Assembly (NCBI GenBank): GCA_914767715.1
Contig: OU612073.1
Location: 2,480,001 to 2,544,000 of the forward strand
Direction of reading: 5' to 3'
Origin: Membranipora membranacea
Taxonomy: Eukaryota > Bryozoa > Gymnolaemata > Cheilostomatida > Membraniporidae
DNA length: 64,000 bases
The notes under the pieces are model-generated. The model was given only the letters and a program-made list of their open reading frames with translations, had not been told where the DNA came from and searched no databases. Positions 11,505 to 24,163 of this stretch are shown one piece after another. The translations under genes and the position numbers were made by a program. Every line of letters starts with the position of its first letter. Position 1 is the first letter of the stretch.

Positions 11505-14500
11505 CTAAAATAGGATGATGTAATATGCTATGTTCACATCATGGATGATCGCGAAAAATGAATATTGTCATCTCGAAGAAAATATTTGTACTACAAAACT
11601 TGAAGGTTTGTGCGGCAGCAGGGAGGGTGGGAGGCGGCAGGTGACGTAAACGTTACACTGTGTCTTAAAATAAACAATAAATAAATCAATATGCTCTCCC
11701 CTATTAAGGAAAATTACCAGTACGTACACATTCATAGTGCTCAGAGCATCATTTGAATCAGTTGTTTGCATCACATTGTGAATCAAATAATGAATAGTCA
11801 ATGATGGGAGTTGTCCACTCTTTGAACAAGTATACACTACTACTAAATATGGATGCTTGTCGTTACCTCGACCAGTTATGTGTAGGAGTAATATTTCATG
11901 CATCTCTAATAGATCTGAGCAAATATGACCAAGAGGGTAGATGAAAAATATGTTCATATAGAGCCACTCAAAATTAGGTATATTGGACTAACTTACCATT
12001 TCCTGTGAGATAGTTGACTGTAAGTCACTGATGACCAGCGGTAGGTCGATTATTGGAGGTTGTGATTTCATCAACTCTATGATCTCATCCACAGCTTCCT
12101 CATTATTCTGTGTATCATTTCTGACATTCTCTCCACCAGCTGCTACTGCTCTGTGTGTCTCTTCTGGTTGTACAGCTGTGGGGCATTCAAAAGGAAATGT
12201 GAGAAAAATTAACAAAATTAACAATGATATATAACTTAGGATAATAATGATATTATACTCTTGTTACAGAAGGTGAATTTAGATTCCCTGTACAGACCCA
12301 GACCAGCTGATGTATCTGGTGGCTGGAGAGTGGAGATATAGGTGCTGACTTTATCTTTTTCTGCTTCTGTCAGCGACAAACCTGCCGAAACAAAGAATTG
12401 ATAATGTTATATACCCAAACAAATGAGTGATTCACATTCTACAACAGAAAATATTTTTATAAAAACAGATGAAAACTTTCTACTTGCATGGCAGAAAGTA
12501 GAAGTAAAAGCAAAAACATGTACAAGATACAAGATTTATGCTTGGTCTCCTCACACTTACAAGGAAATCTTAGAGGCCTCGGTACTTGGAGTTGTCCACC
12601 GTTAGTTTGGTCGTTACAGCAGGGCACAGGGTCAGCGTTAGAGAGGAGTGTGCTCAGCTGATGAGAGAGAGGTACATCTTTGTTAGTGTGTCTCAGAGGA
12701 GAGTACCAATCTGGATCTACTTCTGTCTCAGGCTCACACTCTTGTAGATACAGACAGTGAGCACAGTAGAACTTACAGATAGGTCGAGCTGCAACCCAGA
12801 TAGACAGCAGGTGGTTGATAAGTGAGTCTGTGATGCTGATCAGCTGCTTCCATGAGGAATCTAACTCCTCCACAGGTGTATCCACCTGAACTGTGACTCT
12901 GCGATCAGACCTGCTGTGTCTTACACTGCTAACAGTGTTACCATGATGTACCATAGCTCCACTCCGAGCTGTTCTGATACGAATTCCAGAGTCAGTGAAG
13001 GGGGACAGATATACACATGTTAGCAGGTAGTATGCATATGAGGGAGGGGATAGGCCAAGAAACTTGATATCTACTCTAAGTTGTAGAAGTTTGTTGTCTG
13101 TAGGAATAAGGTCCAGTGAGTCAGTGGAGAAGTAAGGGATGATGAATGTATTTCTTGGTGTTGTGTGAATTGGACCACATAAGATATGGAATGCCTTGAG
13201 TACTGGCAACGCAACCTTATATGGAAAGTTGTGTTGTGAATACAAACTCGAGAGAACAGCCTCATCAACAACACCACTTTGCAACAGCTGACCAACAAGT
13301 TTCTCATACTTCACTTTAGGAATCGTCTCATTTCCTACAGCTATGAAGTTTGGTAGGGCTGCCAGTCTAGACTCCCATCGATCTCTCAATCTGTGATGAA
13401 ACAAAAGGGCGATGGCATCAGTGACGGCAGTAAGTCTATGGAACACATATCCCCTCAGACTATCCTCATGTTCAAACCACAGAACTATACCAACATTGTG
13501 CATGTAGCGGAGCACCGTCAGATTTGCGTCACCTGGGAATTTCTTTGTGACTTCAGTGAGAAGAATGAAGGGCACATCACTGTTCTGATCAAAGAAGAGA
13601 AGCAGTAACTCCCAAAGTTTTGGGATTATTGTGAAGAACGGTTCAGCTCTGATCTGAAGGGTCTGCAATATCTGAAGAATAATCTCCTTACTGTTATCAC
13701 TGCTATCTAACTCAAATATATTCTGCGGAGGAAAGATTTCTGATGATGACGAGAAGAGGGCAATACTACAGAACTCAGAGGGACCTTTAGTAAATCTCTT
13801 CTCTTCCTCTATCATATCCCTGATTAGAGAAGTCAGAGTACCTAGCAGCTCAATCTTTCTGGTGTCAAAAAGAGAAACATCAGGGAATTTGTCTTTATGG
13901 GTGAGGACAAGAAGAGGATGGCCTAGATGAGGACATGACACATATAGATGTGACATGTAGTCCAGGACTAGTATCCTCACCGCTTCTTTTGGGCCACCTG
14001 ATGACAACAACTCCTCAAACTGCTCCATATTGACAACAATGACTGGAATATAATTACTTCGTATTACCATATGATAGGTAATATGGTAAATACGGTCACC
14101 TCCAAAATCAAAAACTTTCAACTGTGACTCTCCAACTGTGATCTCAGCCATTTTGAAAACCTCAGTAGTGTCATCCTCAATCCCTTCTCTGTTACGATAT
14201 GCGAGACTTCTTTCCTTTGTTTTCAAACTATTAATGAGACTAGTTTTACCTGCCATTCTGTTACCGATCACTGCTGCAGAAACTATAGGGAGCTTTACAC
14301 CACCGTGCTGTTTGAGATCTGTGTAGTATTTTCTTATAGCCTGCAGGCCCTGCTTACAGACTGCATAGGGAGGAGATGTCAGAGCTTCACAGTAAACACA
14401 GTCCAGCTCCTCTAGAGCAGGTAGAAGAAGAAGACGAGAGTCTAATGATTGGAGTTTTCTGTTACCGTAGATGTGCAATTTCTTGAGCTTCTTCAGTTGT

Positions 14501-17500
14501 ATAATAACTGGTGGGAGAGATGTGAAGCTATTATCTCCTATAAATAATCTCTCCAGGTTCGAGAGATTTGACAACCTGAAACAATAATTGTATGAGCTAT
14601 ACGAATTAAGATAAAATACAGACGTCTATTCTCAATATCAGTCTATAGCTCTTTTGGCACCATTGCCTGAAATAATGGTAAAGCATCAAAGGGCAGATGA
14701 TAGTGTTGCTCAAGTATCACAAATATAGACATGACATAAATTTAATTCAACACTGTGTTAATTGCATCATGCATCATTGGGTGATTATATCTGGTAGGTC
14801 GTAACTTGTCTCCCTTCGCTCAATATCTCACCCCATCCCAACAACTCCTCACCAATGAGTGAATTTATGATTAATTTGTATTTATAATGGCTATGTGCGG
14901 ATTCAGTACCTCTGTGTACAAATCCCAAAATAAGCATTCATGGCCAACATCAGTGACTTTGATTTGTAAGTCGATGATGTAATCGCAACATAGGGAACTT
15001 CAAGTAGGCTGCCCTGTTCATATTTTATTATTTTATTATGTGTGATAGTTTGGCAACTTTTTGAAAAGGCAAAAATTGACATCTTAGCTCGGATTCGCAG
15101 CCTCTTTGTGTTTTTTGGGAAATTCTCACAATTCCTCAAAGGAGGTTTTTCTGAAGAGAAATATATTGTCTTCGAAGCAGTGAAAGAAAACCTCATGGCC
15201 AACATAGTCTCGCTTCTCATGTCTTATATGAGCTCTTATATGAGACAGCAAGATGGCGCTGATGGCTACTACCTCCACTACTATCGACATCCTCAACATG
15301 GAAGCTCTACACCTAATTTTATCATCCTACCAAAAGCTTCATAGGCGTACCGGGGCAAAAGGTTCTTTTACAGATGCGATTTCCACCATGTTGAAAATGA
15401 TCAGATGTTAATCAGCAGTTCTCAGCTCATCTCTACATTTTAGGTATGCAGTTGACTCTGCAGGCATTTTCTATCTACTTTGTTTGTTGACAGTTGACAG
15501 TAAGAGCAAGATGGCGCTGAATGTCGCCAACCAATGCTTTGAAAATATACAGCGAAGAGGCAAGATATTGGTTTCAGAGAAAAAACTTCCACATTTTCAA
15601 AAAGCCGGATTTGATGACGACAATTAAAAAACTATGGTAAACACGTCAAACATCACTACTGTATCATATGTATATTTTGGGTCTACATTATTTGAAAATA
15701 TTGCTTGTAGTATAGACAAAACGGAAAATATTTTTTCACTTTATATTTGCTCCTAAAACGTACAAAATATATTTAAAGACATCGAGAATTCGTCTTCATG
15801 GTGTGAAATCCTAAAATTTTGGAAAACAGAAAAAGCGAATTTTTTAGAGGGAAAATAATTACTAGTTGTCATCTTCTTGTACAGGAAAAAACCAATCTTT
15901 AAACTTAACTATATCATGATCATTCTTAAAGGACAACTGTCGTATTCCTGTATTCCGTATGATCTTTCTGAATTTGGGTAACTTGAAATTTGAGGATGGC
16001 TTTAAAAGACCAGCGGAAACATACATACTTATATCAGTATATCGAATATCTATATAATTAATAAATATGATGATGCTGTTTAAAAAACCTGTTGGAAATA
16101 TATATATATATATATAATATAGATAAAATGATATATATATATATATATATATATATTTCTATCAGTCATAATATACAGAACACACACACATACCTGGTAC
16201 TGATATCAGTGAGCCCACAGTGAGACAGATACAGCTTAGTCAGCTCAGTCAGCTCACACAGACCATCAGGTACAGATCTGAGTGGGTTATCAGTGAGGGC
16301 CAGGTACTGTAACTTAGTCAGCTGTGATATCCTGTATTATATATAATATGAGTCAGATATAATTACTTGTGCTGGAGGATTAATATTATACAGCAAGATA
16401 TTTCTCAAACAATATATTAAATTTTCTTCATTTCGCATGAATATGATCAAAGTATATCATAATATCTCATATTAAATCTGAATATCTATATAATTAATTA
16501 ATATAGAATTATTCTCTGGCTACATGAGTGCAAAGATGAATTTACGATACTGATATCAGTCATAATATACAGAACACACACACATACCTGGTACTGATAT
16601 CAGTGAGCCCACAGCTCCTCAGATCCAGCTCAGTCAGCTCAGTCAGCTCACACAGAGCATCAGGTACAGATCTGAGTGCAGTGTTATTACTGAGGTACAG
16701 GCTCTGTAACTTAGTCAGCTGTGATATCCTGTATTATATAAAATATGAGTCAGAAACAGTATCTTGTGCTGGAGGATTTAAGTTATCATACATTTTTAAA
16801 TGATAAATCCAATTTTCCTCATTGCACATAAACATCATCAAACTATATCATAAATCTCATATCAAATCCGAATATCTATATAATTAATAAATATAGACTT
16901 ATTCTCTGGCTACATGAGTGCAAAGATGAGATTGTACAGCACATGTTGTTTAAAATTTTATATATTAGTACATATAGAACATGGCCAAGTTCAATACACA
17001 AGTTTAAATACTTTAATTACTAATTCCTTGATGGTATGCAGTAAAGTTTTTTGTTAAGTTCCAAGATTAAATCTAATCATATATTTTCAATTTGCCTATG
17101 TATGTTATTTGTGGTGTATACTGGCCACCAATAATAAAAATGGGCGATGCAAGAGTAGCCGGTGTCACATAGAAGGCTGAGGATAGATTGTTTCATGTAA
17201 GGTTTTCTCATTTTCAATTCCCATCAAAAGAATGGAACAAAACGACATCAAATAAGACTTAATTCAAGCTTGCTGTTGGATAAGAATATTTTGCTAATGC
17301 TTTAGTAAGTGTGAGTAAGCGGGCTGTGAGACAAGGATAGAGATAATAGGAGCCTTGCCCGGGTCATATCACTGATAAATAACTCAGAAATTTAGCATAA
17401 TAGTATCATGTGTACTCTACTTACCTCTGCCATTCAAATGTGCCCTGCCCGAGAGAGCCTTCATCAATATCCTCCAGTCTGAGCTGTAGGAGATGAGGAG

Positions 17501-19201
17501 CTAAAACTGGTAACCAGGAGGGGATACTCATCAGACCAGAGATACTGAGATGAGTGATAGAGTTATCTCCCTTATCTAACTCTATCTCATCCCATGTCAT
17601 GTCTCTGTAGTCTGCCTCCGGTCTCATCTCTATCTCCTCCTCTCCTGAGTGTCTGTACCAGACTCTGTACTTATCTATAATGTGATTATATTATAGATAA
17701 ATATAATAAGGTATTAAAGATCATAACTATTATAATTATATTGATCTTTGTTTGCTCATAATACTTATATGGGAATGTAAGATAACAGTTAGATAAATTG
17801 TTGTCAACAACACTATAGGATTTAGAATGAAATACAGGTACAGGTTGGTCGGTGTGGTTTTAGTTGCCTGATCTTAGGTGCAGAATACGTTACATTTGAG
17901 GAGCAGTCCATTTGATAAAACACACCAAACAACCTGTGAGAATAGGAATGCAACAAAATTATGAGTTGTCTGACCTTACATGCCAATTTCTATTGCTTAT
18001 AAAAACCGTCAGCAGGGAGAATTATCCCTGCTTTTAGCTGTTGCAACAGTTTCTGTTTCCTAACATTAGGAAAACGTCCCCTCATTTAAGAGATTGAAAT
18101 ATTGTCATGAAAGCGGAACAGTTCTGAGCTATTTTCAGTTACTGAAGAGGTTCACTGCTAAACAGGTATAATGATGCCCTTTGCTTACAACAATGAGTAA
18201 GATAATTCCCTCTGTAAACAGGAAATACAGTCATACCATCATTATCAGTGTTATCCCCTCTCTCACCAGCAGAGTTATCCCCTCTCTCATCATCAGAGTT
18301 ATTCCCACTCTCACCGAAATTTGATTCGGAGTTATCTACAATCTCAGCTGGTATGTTGACCTCCTCCTGGTATATCTCTTCAGTGATGTCATTTCCACTA
18401 CAAGTTACACAGTCTCCCTGATCTGATAGAAATACATCTGTGTTAGCTGCTGAATTTATGCATCACAAATCATGAGTGTAATATTACAGTTTGTTTTTAG
18501 TTTGACAAGGTTAATCAACTCCGCCTCCCCCGTGGGTTTCATCATAGACAATGATAGTGAAGAAATTTTACGATTGATATGAGTCTCAGCAAGTTTTGCG
18601 CTGAAAAATATGTCCTGTAAATAATGATCAACCACGCATCTCTGTATAAAGGCAAACTGTTAATGGAAATACCCATCCGGGGCCAACTGGCCATCCTTTT
18701 CACCTTGTATCAATTTCAGCATGTCACCATAACAAAGCCATCTGGTTGCAAATATTGTAGCCGGATGGCCTAGCAGCAATTTGTATTATAAACCCATCCG
18801 CATGGCTGTTTGGCAACTGCTGGTTGCCCAATACCAACTAGAAAGGGCATTCATCAGCCTACTGATGCCGTATACCCATCCGTATCTGTCTTTATCCCAG
18901 TAAACTATTCTGGATGGTTTCCCCCTATAAAAACCCATCTGGCAACTGCTGGTTGCCAAGTTGTCATCATGCAGCTGACAAATAGACCGGTTGGTACTTT
19001 GGAAACCATTTGATTTCCAATATAGCTAAAGAAACTTTCACTCAGCAATTTCCAAGGCTAATTGGTGCAAAATAACCTACTGAAATGGCATAAGATAAAT
19101 TAGATTGTCAAACAATTTCATCCTTACCATCAGAAACTGACTGTCCATCACCTTTAGCTGAGGGAGGAGGATCATTCCCTTTTGAGGAAGGCTCAGCTTT
19201 T
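8913..19201 (-). CDS. LRR-Roc-COR-caspase fusion protein (5' end not seen)
   Basis: Fourteen minus-strand exons: 19201-19128, 18422-18237, 17674-17425, 16728-16588, 16331-16194, 14575-12561, 12381-12268, 12175-11997, 11504-11319, 11156-10919, 10375-10196, 10061-9955, 9689-9452, 9013-8913 (stop 8915-8913). All junctions are AG/GT and all phases match, giving one frame of at least 1,381 residues. Order: acidic Ser/Asn-rich N-terminal part, LRRs (about 100-310), Roc GTPase (about 360-550), COR (about 560-930), short linker, caspase (about 1033-1381). Roco proteins are STAND-like GTPase switches; caspases are Cys-dependent Asp-specific proteases. One chain with both suggests a ligand- or nucleotide-controlled protease, cytosolic (no signal peptide or membrane segment seen). 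No CARD, DED, death or kinase domain is seen in the visible part. The first visible exon enters in phase 2, so at least one upstream exon is missing. Function is inferred. Confidence 0.85.
12561..14575 (-). CDS. large exon: end of LRRs, Roc GTPase and COR domain
   Basis: One 2,015-nt exon. After the last LRRs it holds a Ras-like Roc domain: P-loop GNRMAGKT (about residues 367-374), G3 motif DFGG (about 419-422, followed by Asp where many Rocs have Gln) and G4-type THKD (about 488-491). The following ~380 residues (GEFF-like PFFTIIPKLWELL, FPGDANLTVLRYMHNVGIVLWFEH, then a Cys-rich end) match the usual COR layout, including the typical 'dropping-in of helix-turn-helix then length/position of YxxH' pattern only loosely. 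Roc and COR together form the GTP-controlled dimer switch of Roco proteins such as LRRK and MFHAS1. No kinase follows; the chain continues through a ~100-residue linker into the caspase exons. Confidence 0.85.
14576..16193 (-). other. intron of the Roco-caspase gene
   Basis: A 1.6-kb intron with no supported exon. A short motif AGCAAGATGGCGCTGA-like is present twice (about 15246 and 15507), and a (TA)n tract lies near 16098-16156. Confidence 0.5.
16194..17674 (-). CDS. LRR-coding exons of the Roco-caspase gene
   Basis: Exon 17674-17425 opens the repeat region (HLSISGLMSIPSWLPVLAPHLLQLRLEDI). Exons 16728-16588 (141 nt) and 16331-16194 (138 nt) each code about two LRR units of the LTKLQ.L.L..N.LRSVPDGLCELTEL type, both flanked by phase-2 introns, so they can be added or skipped without changing frame. 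Repeats continue into the start of the large exon (NLERLFIGDNSFTSLPP). LRRs usually bind ligands or partners, or hold the GTPase in an off state. The two short exons look like a recent duplication (see findings). Confidence 0.85.
18640..19010. repeat. intron segment with repeated CCATCCG and a palindromic motif
   Basis: Inside a Roco-caspase intron. ACCCATCC-type motifs recur about six times, and GGCAACTGCTGGTTGCC, itself a 7-bp-arm inverted repeat, occurs twice (about 18811 and 18939). No coding sense seen. Confidence 0.5.
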
Positions 19202-19521
19202 CTGAAACATGAAAGATAACTTCCCATACCTGTTTCCTATAATAGAACAAGTGAAAACTTCTGCATCCAAATGTCGTCAGACAGCTTACGTATACAATAG
19301 GGACCCTGATATGTTTTAATCAATCTGACAGAAAAGTCATTGAATTCTATAACTCCACTGACCGTAAAAAGTAAAATGTTTTGGTCATCTTGTTTTGCTT
19401 CCTGACCAATTTTGGTACATGGTTGAGTGTTCTTAATTCAGTTTAAGAGTAACTGGGAGAGGGAACAAAATATATATAACATTGTTTAAAGCCCTATGAG
19501 ACAGGATGCAAACCATGCGTT

Positions 19522-19736
19522 CTACTATCTAAGGGTACTAAATTGAGGTACATGTTATATTATCCACTATCTGAGTTATAAGACTGCAACCTCAGTGTTC
19601 GGAGAGAAAGAAACCTGAGCTCAGTCTCACTCATAGATGTAATGGACCGAGAGTTTTGTTGCCAAGGATAGATTTTAAGAGGCGGGACTTTAGGTGGCAG
19701 TGCAAAAAGTTTTATTGACTTTAAGTAACAGAGTGA
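19522..19736. repeat. dispersed repeat, copy 1
   Basis: About 215 bp matching 20846-21056 in the same direction. Both start TCTACTATCTAAGGGTACTA and end near GATT/GACTT-TAAGTAACA, with scattered substitutions between. Family not recognised; no RT or transposase. Confidence 0.75.
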
Positions 19737-20845
19737 TGACATTTTGGAATTTACTAAGAAAAAACGAAGTCAAGCCAGCTGTTAAATTATGTCATCAGCG
19801 TTTATAGTTGTGTTTGTCACTGGAATCTCTATTACCTCCTACTTTACCCATCTCCTGATTCACTTAACTCAAATATGATGATAATATAATAGGAGAGTGA
19901 TCAGCGAACCGAACGCCTTCACAGTAAAATTTATCTTGATCATCAAAGTCCTCCACTACTCTGATATTTGCATGAGGGTGTACAGGCTGTAAATAAATCT
20001 AAGAAGTTCCTTGTTTGGAATGAAAACTTTTCTAATTCTATCAGAATGAAACAGTTGCAGCGTCAGACCCTACCCTGGCCTAAAAACACAAGCTGTACCC
20101 TAAAACAATTGGATTGAAATTGTTGATTAATCTGGAATTATTTCGACAGTAAGTCGATAAAAATTGATTTGTGAGTAAATGGGTAAATGAGTTCCTTAGA
20201 TAGATATTCTGAACCCTTAAATGGTCTAATAATTACATGAGATTACATGGTCTTTCATCATAAAAGAATGGTGTGTGGTTGCTAGCGAGAATTGAAGTAG
20301 AGATAAAACTACCATATGAATAATAACATGCCAAACCACAGGACCTGCCATGCCAAAAGGCAGAGAAGCCACCTTCCATCTCAACAGGTACCTGTTGTAT
20401 AGTTCTATACCACTACACAATAAGGACCTCGCACCCCTAAATTGTTGTTGGTTTTAATTGGATTCAGTTTAGTTGACCGCATATGATAACTGTGTGAGTT
20501 TGAGAATTGTTCTAGTATTTCAGGGCTATCAGTCTTTTTAAATAATTTTAATTTGAATAATTGCATGATATTACTGCACAGATTAAGGGTGTGAAGGTTC
20601 CCTGGCTCTTGGAGCATAAACTGAGCCTGAATTTAACCAACATGTCTTCTCCAATTCTTTGGTCTGTCTTTTGCAATACTTAATTGGCCCTCCCCTCCCT
20701 CTTTTATCTCTTGTTTCAAACAAGATAAGGGGAGTTAGTTTGCATATATGTCAGGCGTCAGTGTTACCGCATATTCATCTCTGTTGCAAAAGGCTACCTG
20801 GGCGAGCGTAGGTAGACTGAGGATAATATTGTCTACATTTTTTTC

Positions 20846-21056
20846 TACTATCTAAGGGTACTAAATTGAGGTACATATTATATTATCCATCATCTGAGTT
20901 TTAAAACTGAAATCTCAGTGTCCGGAGAGAAGGACATGTGAGCTCAGTCTTACTCGTTGATGTAATGGCTGAGAGTTTTGTTGCCAAGGTTATAAAGGTT
21001 TTAAGAGGTTGGAATTTAGTTGGCAGTGCAATAAATGTTTATTGATTATAAGTAAC
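20846..21056. repeat. dispersed repeat, copy 2
   Basis: Second copy of the repeat at 19522-19736, same direction, diverged by substitutions and small indels, 1.3 kb away. Confidence 0.75.
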
Positions 21057-24000
21057 AATATGTTTACCCTCTCGATTAATAAACCGAATATAGTAACCAA
21101 GACTTTGGTTTTTATCAATGTAAACAGCCAAAGCTGTCAGATTTTTGAGCAAGACCCAATAGCTGACGCAAATTATTCAGTTATGGAATCATTCACGAAT
21201 AACCTTACTATTCACAGCAGTAATTTATACCGTTCCAGTTTTTGTCTCAGATAAGCCTAATTTCTATAACAGCCAATGAGTAACTCTTGGCCTATCTTTA
21301 TGGCTTGCCTTCGTGGGTTGCCACCATGTGTTCTGTTATCACCAGGTTTAAACTGGTTTAATAATAATTGCATGGGGCAAACAGTATGACTGATAAAGAA
21401 GAGATAACAACGTTACAACCTTCTTTAAAAGCACTCCTAAACATAGACAAACTTACTAAGGACTAATATCTCACCGTCTAGAATTGCTCTAGAATCAATG
21501 TCACCTATAAATAATTTTCAGACACAAATAGACCACTACACAGAGCAAGAGTTTAAATAGCTAAATTAAGGGTATAACATAAAGTGACCCAAATCGAGAG
21601 GAACTAAAATCTAAGTGATATTTCATCATCTAGGTAGGGTAATTGATGTAAGTGTTCTAATGGCCTGTTACCACTAGAACGTAGCCGTTAGACCTCCATG
21701 TAGCGACCAGTTTTTTTCAGTGAATTTTTGACCTGTTGTCTCCTTACCACCGCTACAGTTTTATGCCCGGTTGGCTATGTCACATCCAGACATGATTGTA
21801 TCAGTCATTTACTTGCTAAAACTTACCTATTGGTATCAGTTCGCGACATCAATATGGCTTTGATATAGATATACATGCTGTTTCAATCCTGGCTGAATGG
21901 ATTTGTCACAAATATGATAAGTGGTTTGTATTGAACCCATCCACTTCTATGTTGCAAATCACCCTAAGACAGTTAATCTTAGCTAGAGCTCTAATATGCT
22001 ATATAGTTTGAAGGTGACTTAATATCAGCTAGCACCAGTTTTCTGTAGCAAAGGTTGGTGTTCATATTATGTAAAGTATTGGGCGAATGGAGTATACAAT
22101 GTATATTGGTACTTACTTAATAGAACGAGATTAGTAACCTCTTCTGATGCAGATGTCACCGATGCTTTAAAGATTGCCCAATGATACTTGACCCAGTTAG
22201 TGACCAAGTTCCACAATTACTAGAGCCTTAAACCTGCAACAGGAAGCGCTGCAAGTAGTGAGTTGTCAGGGCAAAGGTTATTCTGCAGCTAAGCTATTTG
22301 GCAGTGTCATAGTTAGAGGGCTGGGTGTATGACATAGGAAAGATAAGGAACAACTCAAGCAAATGTGTGACAGCTGACAGATGTGGAGAATTGTGAGTCA
22401 ATTTCTCAGAGCTCATGTAAGGAGGACCAGAAATATTACAAACTAATTATATCTGGTTGGATCTCATCAGCGTTTAACATAAAACTGAACAGTATTGTCA
22501 GCTTACGGTCAAAGGTTTACCTGAGATAAAAGTAGTTAATGCACTCTTTTACAGTATCTGTATCTGTATCAGTTTCTGACTAATGAATGGAAGCTGATCT
22601 CAGTCCTACCTCATCACTCCTGAACACATGAATATGAAAGCTTCACCGACCAAGACAAGAAAGTATAAAGTCAACAGACCTGTAAATATGTACCAATGAC
22701 GGTTTAAGTAACTTTTACAACAGCTAGATAAGTACCATTGAGTCTTCATCAATAACACAAGCCTTATCTCAACATATAACTATTGCCTACTAGGTATATT
22801 TTGAAGGGTTTACATAGAGAATACCAGAAAGCTGTTTACTTGAATGTTGCTAAAATACAGAGAGAGACAAATAGTGTACAGTTAGTAGGGAACCCTTACA
22901 GTGTTTGTAAAGAACAAAGGCTCTGATGCAAGTCCTGTTATTGAGTGAAACCCAATGGTCTCGACCACTGGGGGCACTCAACCACAAAACTTGCACAAAC
23001 AGCAAAAGGCCTAGATGAAGGGATGTATTGTATTAATCAGTATACCAGACTCTTTTGGGCAACTTTAAAAGAACTCGGATGATGGAACAAGGTATTGAAA
23101 TCGTACAATGGACTTAACCATCCAACACCCTACACCACTGGAAGTCCTATGGTCTAATGGGCCTACTACTCAACATCCACTGTGGACTGAATCACTATGA
23201 GTAAATCACCCTCCTAAATGCTAATTGATATTAAATCTAATAAATCGCAATTAAAACTAATTACATACTGAGGTAGGAAATATTGCGTATAAATTTGCTG
23301 TCAAGAAAACGCATGGTTACTATATATACAAGCCTCTTGTTAGATGTGTAGCAGAGGCAGTTTATATATCGTAACAACATCTACTAAAATGCACCATTCC
23401 AACATATAATAGCGTGACAGATTGCCACATTAGGCAGACGTAGTTCAGCCTCTAAGGTAAACATCTTTCCAACATAGTTTAGATACAGTTGTGCCGGCTG
23501 GGAATGTAATCAAGGACTTTGCTGAAAAATATGGTGGTTCTTTATTATTAAAGAGTAATATGTCATTAGATCTATAATGACTTAGTACTCTTTTATTACA
23601 AAATCTATGATAGTTACTGTATGTTTACCAATGAAATGAATGATGGGGTAATGTATACTTGTCTAACATAGGTTTTGTTGCATAGATCTGTTGTAAGAGA
23701 GATCTAAAACACACAACCAACAAATGGAGGCAAGGCACATATATAAGGGTGTTACCTCTTGGTCACTCCACATCTTCAACATCTTCTTAGCCTGGCAGCA
23801 ACATCTACACTACAGCAATGAATGTATCATGCATAGTACTAGACAGTAAGAACAGTACAACAGTATAAAAGGGGGCGTTTAAACAGGAAATGAAGAAATA
23901 TAAAAACTGGAATACCTTCAACTTGAATTTTTTTCTCATTGTTGTGAGATTAGATGAGTTGTTCCCTCCCAGAAAGTAAGTGCACAACCCTGATAGATCT

Positions 24001-24163
24001 TTAAAGTCTTTTCACACTAATTTGCCATCAATAATGACAAACTCTAATTGCTGTGACACGCAGACACGGCGGTTTTCAAGCAGCAGTTTCTCTTGATTTC
24101 ATACTCGTTATGGCTTTATGTCATGCGACTGACCATACAAACCTATTATTGTCAGTTATACAG

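Larger units (their letters stand above)
19202..24158. other. interval without a recognised gene
   Basis: Apart from the two dispersed repeats I see no exon with good splice sites and coding character. The missing 5' exon(s) of the Roco-caspase gene may lie here or beyond the LTR element. Confidence 0.4.

Noticed and set aside
11568-11957. 129-codon minus-strand ORF
   Set aside because: It lies wholly in the intron between exons 12175-11997 and 11504-11319, whose phases already match, and has no splice support.
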